Positions 56,801 through 64,000 of a stretch of DNA of 64,000 nt are shown here, in pieces. This DNA is from Costus lasius (Eukaryota > Streptophyta > Magnoliopsida > Zingiberales > Costaceae), in assembly GCA_027563935.2 (NCBI GenBank), contig JANVAS020000203.1, positions 4,154,001-4,218,000 on the forward strand, in the 5' to 3' direction. Made by a program: the position numbers and the translations under genes. Within the stretch, counting starts at the first letter, position 1. The number at the start of each line of letters is the position of its first letter. The notes beneath the pieces are model-generated. The model saw only the letters and a program-made list of their open reading frames with translations. It searched no databases and was not told where the DNA came from.

Positions 56801-57756
56801 CCGTTTCCAACTCGTAGGTCTACCTCATGCTGTCCCACCTGCCTTCTTCTCTTGAGTTCCTGTACATTTGAACAAATGTGAACTCCACATGCAGTGTCCA
56901 ACACCCATGAAATAGAAGAAGATGAAACCATGACTTCCGTCACGAATATACCTGAGCCAGAAGCGATGCTTCCCCTCTTATCTCCTTGGAGCGCTTTACA
57001 GTCCTTTTTCCAGTGACCCAGCTGGCCACAGTGGAAACACCTGTTGTCCTTCGACCGCTTCACCTTCTGTTTCAGAGCCTTGCTGTAATTCTTGACAGGG
57101 GCCTTGCCCTTCTTCCCCTTCTTCTTGTTCCTAGAAGGAACCATTAAGACAGAGGTTGAAGGCTTTCCCTTCAGAGTTTCCTCAGTGGTCAAGAGCATAT
57201 TCAGCAGCTCTGCCGGCGTACAATCGATTTTGTTCATATTAAAATTAATGATGAACGCATCGAAAGAGGGCGGGAGAGACTGCAGAATAATATCCACAGC
57301 AAGCTCCTGGTTGATGGTATGCCCCAGTTTCTCCAGAGCCTCCTTGTGCCCAATCATCTTGAGCACGTGAGCTCCCACTGGGCTCCCTTCAGCCAGTTTG
57401 CTCTGAAAGAAGAGCTTCGTCAGATTATAGCGCTCAGTCCTCGCCTGTGCAGCATACAGCATCTTGAGGTTCGCTATAATCTCTATAGCGGACATATCCT
57501 CATGCTGACGCTGCAGCGGTGGCGTCATAGACGCTAGCATCAGGCAAGCGACATCAATGCTATCATTGACGTGCTTTTCATAGGCATCCCGAACCGCCCT
57601 TGCGGCGTTCGGAGCGGGCTGCGGCGGTATCGCCGTCTCGAGGACATACAGTTTCCTCTCTGCCTTAAGAACGATCTTAAGGTGTCCAAACCAGTCAGAG
57701 AAGTTTGGCCCAGCAAACTTCTCCCTTTCCAGTAGGGATCGCACATTGAAGCTCAT
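53872..57756 (-). CDS. Copia C3 gag-pol polyprotein
   Basis: 1294 residues, uninterrupted, closest to C2. All catalytic motifs listed for C1 are present, including the DTA protease motif. Small differences include KGQRA preceded by FPN for FPH and GVVHSS for GVVPSS near the end. Gag-pol is made as one frame without a visible frameshift, as is usual in plant copia elements. Confidence 0.96.
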   Translation of the reverse strand: MSFNVRSLLEREKFAGPNFSDWFGHLKIVLKAERKLYVLETAIPPQPAPNAARAVRDAYEKHVNDSIDVACLMLASMTPPLQRQHEDMSAIEIIANLKMLYAAQARTERYNLTKLFFQSKLAEGSPVGAHVLKMIGHKEALEKLGHTINQELAVDIILQSLPPSFDAFIINFNMNKIDCTPAELLNMLLTTEETLKGKPSTSVLMVPSRNKKKGKKGKAPVKNYSKALKQKVKRSKDNRCFHCGQLGHWKKDCKALQGDKRGSIASGSGIFVTEVMVSSSSISWVLDTACGVHICSNVQELKRRRQVGQHEVDLRVGNGARVAAVAVGDYFITLPFGIVLELNNCYFVPSITKNIISIPALVRKGFAFECKISKCILTYDNIVYATGSINNGLFMLDMEHSIQNIDNKKAKYADDSTLLWHSRLGHINEKRIKRLHDHGLLGSFSYEEIDTCKACLMGKMMKSPFPNKGQRASGLLDLIHSDVCGPFSKHARGGYQYFITFTDDFSRYGYVFLMRHKSESFDKFKEFKNEVQNQLGRNIKALRSDRGGEYLSREFTDYLKECGIISQLTPPGTPQWNGVSERRNRTLLDMVRSMMSQATLPYSFWGFALETAAKVLNRVPSKAVSKTPYELWYGKQPSLTFIRIWGCEAYVKKLASGKLESRSDKCIFVGYPKETKGYYFYDPKENKVFVARTAIFLEKEFLLQEASGREIKLDENPEEGQSAQAQLDEPEPVDQVIEQPEAQITREPRRSGRIRRQPERYDGVYIIDNDEPLTYADAVSGPESARWLEAMRAEMDSMSDNQVWDLVDPPSGVIPIGCKWIFKKKIDMDGNVVTYKGRLVAKGFKQIYGIDYDETFSPVAMFKSIRILFAIAAYYDYEIWQMDVKTAFLNGNLDEDVYMTQPEGFTNPSDRHKICKLKKSIYGLKQASRSWNIRFDESISEFGFIKNEDDPCVYKRFSGSVITFLILYVDDILIIGNDIPELHAVKAWLGKCFQMKDLGEAAYVLGVKIYRDRSKRLLGLCQSTYIDKVLERFHLENSKRGYLPVRHGLNLSKSQCPQTQTEKDEMDNTPYASAIGSIMYAMLCTRPDVAYGLSVTSRFQSNPGLAHWIAVKNILKYLRRTKDMFLIYGGQEELSIEGYTDASFQSDQDDFRSQSGYVFSLNGGAVVWKSFKQSTVADSTTEAEYVAASEASKEAVWIRKFVRELGVVHSSADPLVIFCDNTGAIAQAKEPRSHQKSKHIQRRFHLIREIIDRGEIKICKVHTDDNLADPLTKPLAQQKHEKHCNNMGLRFLNH

Positions 57757-59631
57757 GGTGTTCGTTGCTGCAGGAATCTACAACAAGCAAGAACAGCAAG
57801 GTCAGTATCAATGTTCAGAATCAGTCCAGGACTTAAGAAAGATTCTTTTCTCACTATTTTGTCTGACTGAAAAATCCAGTAAACAGTCCGAAAGAGTAAC
57901 ACTCTTTTAGTGAGATGGGATCCAGATTTCATACTTGGTCTCCGCGTCCCGCTCAGGCGAGATAAGATGCACAGAGATGACAAGCACTAATTTCTGGTAG
58001 GCTGTCCCAGCCAATCGCCAACCCGTGCGATTCCCCTTCATCTGGGCAATCCAGCAGACTGTGCCAACTGAGTTGGTACAACACAGTCTCTGATCCCACA
58101 GATGGCTGCCTCCATGTGCTACCATATGCGCCACATATGCAGCCTACATGGTCAAGCTGACCTGACCTACTCCCTGGACCACCACGTGCTATGCTGAGCA
58201 ACGAGAGGGGATAAATCCCAACTCTGTAACACGCAGGTGAAATCCAGCACCGTCTGAAGATAGATGGACGTGCCCACTGAGTGGGTACAACACGGCTCCA
58301 ACGATAGTCAGAACGGCGAGGTTTCGCGTCAGAAGGCTTACGAGCTTGATATATTAGCGTTGGATTTTAACGGTCTTTTATCTTCTTCACTATCATGCAA
58401 GTCCTATGGTGATAGCAGAAGATAAACTTAAACATGCAATTCTAATTATTTAAACAATAAATAGAAAGCATGATCTTATGTGGTAAAAGCCCATGAACCC
58501 TAGTAAGACCTTAATTTTCCTTAAGTCTTCACTTGAGCTCTTTTGCATCTCATCTGGTCCAACCCAGGGCCCTAGCGCCAAGAGCACCTCAGGTACGCCA
58601 CCAGCTGAATGCTCCTTTGGGATGTGTGCATTTGTGCTCTTGTCTAATCAAATACAATTTGATCTATCTAGACAAGCTTTGACTCGCAGGTCAAATATAC
58701 AATAAATTAATGAAAAAGTGATTCGCAGACCACAATAAATTTAACTTATAAATTACCAGGCACGCAGGCCCCAGCACAGCACACAATAGGGCAACCCACA
58801 TAAGACTAAATAAACAAGCATATGGTTCAATCAACATGTGATCCAATCAGGAAATAAATTTTTTTGAAAATACCCCATGGCATCAATTTTAATTTCCTTA
58901 TGAGCCCTATAACCTTACAATGGTCCATTGATGGGGATCCACTCATCCATCTAGTTAGATCCTTTGCCCTTGCATGCACCGAGTCCTAACTGACCCGTGT
59001 TGACCTAATGGTCAACCATGCATGCGCCAAGGGCTGAACCACCCTCATGAGTTTTGGCAAGCGGGTGTGACCCCGGGCCTAACTCATGTGTGTTCAATAG
59101 TGTCTCAACCAGACCTCGCTACACGCCCTAGATGCAGTCAACCCATAGCCACCTTGTGCTTGCGCACAGGTGCTATCAGGTCAACCCATCTAGGCTGTCA
59201 GATGGTCTGATCAGACTAGTTGGATCTAACCTAGAAGATGCTTTCAACCCTATCAACCCATCTAAGGATTTAATATAGTGGCACCTTAGATCTAATCATG
59301 CGCGCAAGATATAAGTTTTGGAAAACTTCTAGAACATGCGCAAACAAACAAACAAACAACATGCTTGCAAGTTGATAACCCTTAGATCTAAGGGGGTCCC
59401 CTTCAAGGGGGAGCGCAAACTTTTTAGGGGGGTCCCCTTCAAGGGGGAGCACATACTTCATCTAACCATGATACAAGCGCAAATTGATGTAAGCATGATA
59501 CAAGCGCAACTTCATGTAAGCATGATACAAGCGCAACTACATGTAAACAAAGCATACATCAAGTAAAAGTAAGCGCAACATGTATGGATCACAAGGACTT
59601 GAAGCAATCATATAGATCATATCAAGAACCA
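57757..59631 (-). other. Copia C3 leader with hairpins and repeats
   Basis: About 1.9 kb without a gene. Palindrome pair CCAACTGAGTTGG (58064-58076) and CCCACTGAGTGGG (58273-58285). Near the primer site are two CCCCTTCAAGGGGG units (59394-59460) and three ~27-bp units with CATGATACAAGCGCAA (about 59467-59542). Confidence 0.7.
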
Positions 59632-59643
59632 GCTCTGATACCA
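59632..59643 (-). other. Primer-binding site of copia C3
   Basis: In sense TGGTATCAGAGC, 2 bp from the 5' LTR. Confidence 0.92.
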
Positions 59644-59645
59644 AT

Positions 59646-61293
59646 TGAAGGAACCCCTAGTTCAAAGGGGGGGAGAAACCCTAAACTTGCGATTCTAACA
59701 AGCATGGCGAAAAGGGTTTCTAAACAAGATCGAATATGATAACTATATGATCAACTTGAAGTTATGAGAACTCATACCAAAGCCATGAAGAGGGTGGCGG
59801 CTTGGAAGCAAGAGATCAAAGTAGGTCTCCTCTTCAAGTTCACACACAAGATGAGGGGTGGCTACCCTTTAGGATCTTCCTTGTGCTAGCAAGAGATCCC
59901 AATGTCCTTGTCGTGTGTTGAGATGCGCTTGGCCGAGAGCTACCGTCTCCAAGAATCCTCTTTCGTCCAACGAAGATGACAATTCCGTAAAACCGATTTG
60001 CGTTAAGCCTTCTCCAATCAAGTCATGGCGTTACACTTCCATAAATGGAAGGTTTTCAAGCCATGCGCTCACTTGAAGGAAAAACCGCCCAACAAGCCTT
60101 TACACCTTGAACCATACGTTCACCCATGTGAACCGGTTCAAGTCAATTAGGTTCAACCCAATTCGGTTCATTAAACCAGCCCAAGCCATGGTCTAGATCT
60201 CTTTGAACCAAATGGTTCAAGATCTAACCGTTGATCTCTTGATGCTCTTGATCTCTATGATCTAGCATCCAAACTCTCGATCGAAGCTTACCGATCTCAA
60301 GCCCCAATCAATCAAACATGATCAGACTAGATCTCACTTACAATCAGAGTCTGAACTCGTTTAAACTGAGTCTAAACAGTTCAGTCCACACGATCTGACT
60401 TAAGTAAGCCATATCATCAAATTGTGCGACCCTGAGGGTTTCCTCTAAATGTCGGTAACGATAACTTACGTTATCACGATCAGTGAGGGGTATCTAGCAA
60501 CACATCACTGTCTCCCGATATAAAGGAAAGAGTCTTCCAAGACTCCACCCAAACCACAGCACAAGTGTGAATCAACTCACTTGGCATACATGTGTCCTTT
60601 GCCACTGGATGTTCTTATTGGACAAGCGGGTCAAGCTTGTAACTCCAATATGATGAGCATGATTAGATCAGATGAACATAGTCATCTGGGTATGGCCATA
60701 CACTATCTCAATCATCTCATATAGGGGGGCCCTTTAGAACATCACACTCCTTGAACAAGGAGACGGCAATCCTATGTCTATCACTAGTGCCCTAACCTGA
60801 TTCAAGCTCACCATCCAAGATAGTCTATAATCATTATCTTTCAAATGATATTGAACTACCTCAAAATAATGACAATCATCATTTAGAAACACAAGTGATC
60901 TCAAGTCAAAGGACATGTGCCACTTGCTGCTTATAAGGATCATTCACATTGTGACAAGCAATGGAATATCCCAGTAGGGTCTGTCCAGTACATCCAATGT
61001 ACCCATGAGTCTACATCTTATTCCATGCTCGAAGCATCCTATAAGATTAGCACACATATTAGTCTCAATCATATCAAGGTTGTCTCATGTTCACCAAGAT
61101 ATCTCGACTAAGGACATATAGACTGTCAGCCTAGCTGAACAGCTTTGAGACATTATTCAGAAGTACACTTATTACAGCAGACAAGGTAACAACCTGAATA
61201 ATAACCATGCCTTTATAAACACAACAGTTTATTACATGATACTATTACAATCCCAAAGGCCTCAAACATTAGCCTTAAGGGCATACCCCAACA
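59646..61293 (-). repeat. 5' LTR of copia C3
   Basis: 1,648 bp, no difference from the 3' LTR found by eye; ends CCCCAACA before AATGG. Confidence 0.95.
60518..60524 (-). promoter_or_regulatory. Candidate TATA box in the C3 5' LTR
   Basis: In sense TTTATATCGG, at the same LTR position as in C1 and C2. Confidence 0.4.
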
Positions 61294-64000
61294 AATGGTT
61301 GCCACCCCAATGCTGACTCGAACGGGCTTTTTCCTGTTGCAGATGACTTCTGTATGTTATAGGCAAATTGGGTAGTGTCCAATAGCCTAATCCAATTTTT
61401 CTGTGTAGCAGAGACATAATGCCTAAGATACTCCTCCAGTAAGGCATTAACTCTCTCAGTCTGTCCATCTGTCTGTGGATGGTAAGCTATAGACATCTTC
61501 AGGTCTGTACCCAGCTTCTGAAATAAAGATGACCAAAATTTCCCTGTAAATCTAGGGTCTCTATCACTAATAATTTCTCTGGGTAAGCCAAAATGCTTGA
61601 CTACATGAGTCATAAATAAACTAGCAGTGGTCTCAGCTCTGCACTCCTCAGGTGCTGCAATAAAAATGGCATATTTAGAGTATCGGTCTACCACCACGAA
61701 TACCGATGCCATCCCATCCACTCGGGGAAAATGGGTAATGAAATCCATGGACAATGAGACAAACGGTCTCTCAGGGTTAGGTAGTGGCTGTAGAAGCCCT
61801 GCTTCTTTCCTCCTCTCTACCTTATCCTGTTGGCACACCAAGCAAGTCTTGGTATAGTGCTCTATGTCCTCCTTCATTCCCGGCCAATACCATGCTCTAG
61901 AGATGAGAGCATACATGCGCCTACCACCAGGGTGTCCTGCCCACACCGTGTCATGGTACTCACGCATCAGACCATGCCTAATGTTCGCTGCCGCTGGAAC
62001 ATAGGGTCTGTCTCCTCGTGCCATAATCAATCCCTCATCGCTGATATAGTATCTCCTCACTACTCCCATGCGAATCTGAGATACAAGTTTTTCATATGCA
62101 CGGTCTGCCATAGCAGAATCTCTAATCAAACCAACTATCTTACTCTGAGAGTAAGACATAGCACAGCAGTGAGCTACCTCAGCTATCCTGCTCAAAGCAT
62201 CAGGGACCTGATGTATCCTCCCTGGCTTGTGCTCCCATGTAAAATCAAACTCGGCCAGCTGCTCCTGCCACCTGGCCTGTCTAGCAGATAACTTCTTCTG
62301 GGTCTGGAAGAAGGTATTTGCCACATTGTCTGTCTTCACTGTAAACTTGCTCCCCAGCAAGTACACCCTCCATAGCCTCAGACAATGGACAACTGCTAAC
62401 ATCTCCTTCTCATGAGCAGAATAGTTTGCCTCAGCACTCTTTAACTTTCTGCTCTCGTAGGCAATCGGCCTACCTTCCTGAACTAGAACCCCACCCAAGG
62501 CTCTATCACTAGCATCTGTATGTACCTCAAAAGGTAAACTGAAGTCAGGAAGTCTGAGAATGGGATCTGAAGTCACCCTCAACTTCAGATCATCGAATGC
62601 CATCTGGTGTTTGTCTCCCCAACACCAGGAAACATCCTTCCTCAACAAGTCAGTAAGTGGCGCTACTACCTTGGAGTAGCCCTGGATGAACTTTCTATAG
62701 AAGTTAGCCAACCCTAGGAAAGACCTCAGGGTGCTAACAGATGTAGGGGCCGGCCAATCCCTAATTGCCTCCACCTTTCTCTCATCCATCTTCACCTGAC
62801 CTGACCCAACGACATGCCCTAAAAACTCAACCTCTAACTGGGCAAAATCGCATTTCTCAAGTTTCAGAAACAGCTGGTTCTCCCTCAGAACCATCAAGAC
62901 CTGTCTCAAGTGCTCTACATGCTCCTCCAAGCTACTAGAATATATCACGATATCATCCAAGTAAACTACAACAAACTTATCCAGGAATGGATGAAGTATG
63001 TTGTTCATCAAGTTACAGAACGTAGCTGGAGCATTGGTTAGCCCAAATGGCATAACCAGAAACTCATAAGACCCATAACGTGTAACGCAGGTAGTTTTGG
63101 GCTCATCTCCCTCTGCAATCCTCACCTGCCAATAACCAGATCTCAAGTCTAACTTACTGAACACCTTGGCATGCACAAGACGATCAATTAGATCCTGAAT
63201 CAACGGAATAGGATAAGAATTCTTAACAGTAACCTTGTTAAGAGCTCTGTAATCTATGCACATCCTCATAGATCCATCTTTCTTCCTCTAGAAAAGCACT
63301 GGTGCTCCGTACGGTGCTTTGGAAGGCTGAATATACCCCGACTCCAATAACTCATCTAGCTGCTTCCTCAGCTCAGCTAGCTCTGCAGGTGGCATCCTAT
63401 ATGGTGCCTGTGCTGGTGGGACAGCACCTGGGATCAGCTCAATAGCATGATCGATATCTCGCCTAGGTGGTAACACCTTCGGCATCTCTGGTGGCATAAT
63501 GTCACTAAACTCCTGTAATAACCCTCCTACTGGTGCAGGTAACTGCTGAACCCGCTCCCCCAGAGACATCTTCGCCGCCCCCAATCTCACATCAACTCCC
63601 TCACTGCTAGAACTAGGAAGGGTGATCAAGCCTCCCCTATGTACTCTCTGCTGATCAAAAGTCGAACTGATCTGGGGAAGATCCTCCACCAATCTAACAT
63701 GTGCTAGATATGTGGTCTCACCACGCCGAAGACCTCTAGCAACAACTGAAGCCGCCATGACCTCTTTGCCTTTGTTGCTCTTCTCTACCCTTGCCCCAAC
63801 GTGGCAAGGTATGAAGCAAGGAGCACGCTCATCTGTAATCTGCACTCCATTTAAGTGAGGCATTGGAATTGCCTTAGCTCGCTGCAGCAAATCCATGCCC
63901 ACTATGACATCAAAGTCATCAAGGGTAATCACCATAGCATGTACCCTACCAGACCAAGTTCCCAACCTCACTGGAACATCATAGGAAACCCCTGAAGCTT
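61294..64000 (-). pseudogene. Gypsy A copy 3: protease end, RT, RNase H, integrase
   Basis: Reading from 64000 leftward: the end of the protease region (the DTG itself lies beyond the edge), linker, reverse transcriptase with YLDD, RNase H ([12 protein letters not shown]), and integrase with its zinc region and DDE core to ALGWQP at the C3 site. A TAG at 63288-63290 replaces CAG just before RKKDGS at the start of RT, separating protease from RT. Otherwise the frame is open for about 2 kb. SIAYHP stands for STAYHP in the other copies. The copy runs off the window, so its gag and 5' LTR cannot be judged. Confidence 0.92.

Larger units (their letters stand above)
52204..61293 (-). mobile_element. 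Copia C3, complete 9.1-kb Ty1/copia element
   Basis: 9,090 bp with the target duplication AATGG at 52199-52203 and 61294-61298. It inserted in the integrase region of gypsy A copy 3, between ALGWQP and LTPMDT codons. LTRs are both 1,648 bp and I found no difference between them, making it probably the youngest insertion here. The frame of 1294 codons is intact. Confidence 0.95.

Overview
The window looks like flowering-plant nuclear DNA made entirely of nested and rearranged LTR retrotransposons. I found no host gene, rRNA, tRNA, CRISPR array or bacterial-type operon. The evidence is polyproteins of plant Ty1/copia type (an Angela/BARE-like lineage, judged from the reverse transcriptase and RNase H wording and from LTRs of about 1.7 kb) and of Ty3/gypsy chromovirus type. 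The gypsy families are called here A (CX2CX3HX4C gag knuckle, chromodomain, possibly Galadriel-like) and B (Tekay/Del-like, LTRs of about 3 kb). Primer sites match the 3' end of plant initiator tRNA-Met. The species cannot be told from this. Dense nesting suggests heterochromatin or an intergenic repeat island.

Layout. 1-11642: a stack of copia pieces: the end of a plus-strand LTR, a minus-strand LTR, and a plus-strand copia remnant (C0) whose 3' LTR is split by a young 6,076-bp LTR element (4567-10642). That element has no pol; it carries one 734-codon gag-like ORF. 11643-23119: gypsy A copy 1 (minus), interrupted by intact copia C1 (13367-22508). 23120-29497: gypsy A copies in plus and then minus orientation; they share an almost identical inverted repeat of about 745 bp. 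29498-35121: gypsy B2 (minus). 35122-50241: gypsy B1 (plus), whose LTR holds intact copia C2 (40344-49550). 50242-50263: a primer site directly after the B1 LTR. 50264-64000: gypsy A copy 3 (minus), interrupted by intact copia C3 (52204-61293) and running off the window.

Four insertions are complete, each with two LTRs and a 5-bp target duplication: the gag-only element (CAGTG), C1 (TGCCA), C2 (TTTTG) and C3 (AATGG). Reading the LTR pairs by eye, they differ by 1 substitution, 2 substitutions, one T in a run, and nothing respectively, so all four are recent. C1-C3 keep full gag-pol frames of 1293-1294 codons and could be autonomous. The gypsy copies are older, broken and shuffled. All five nonsense codons I found in their pol frames are CAG-to-TAG changes, the pattern expected from decay of methylated CHG sites.

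The most notable points are the gag-plus-chromodomain-like element without pol, the inverted repeat in gypsy A that could make hairpin RNA, paired leader hairpins in the copia elements with compensatory changes, and tandem LTR repeats carrying plant cis-element cores (CATGCA in the gag-only element, CCACGTC in gypsy B).
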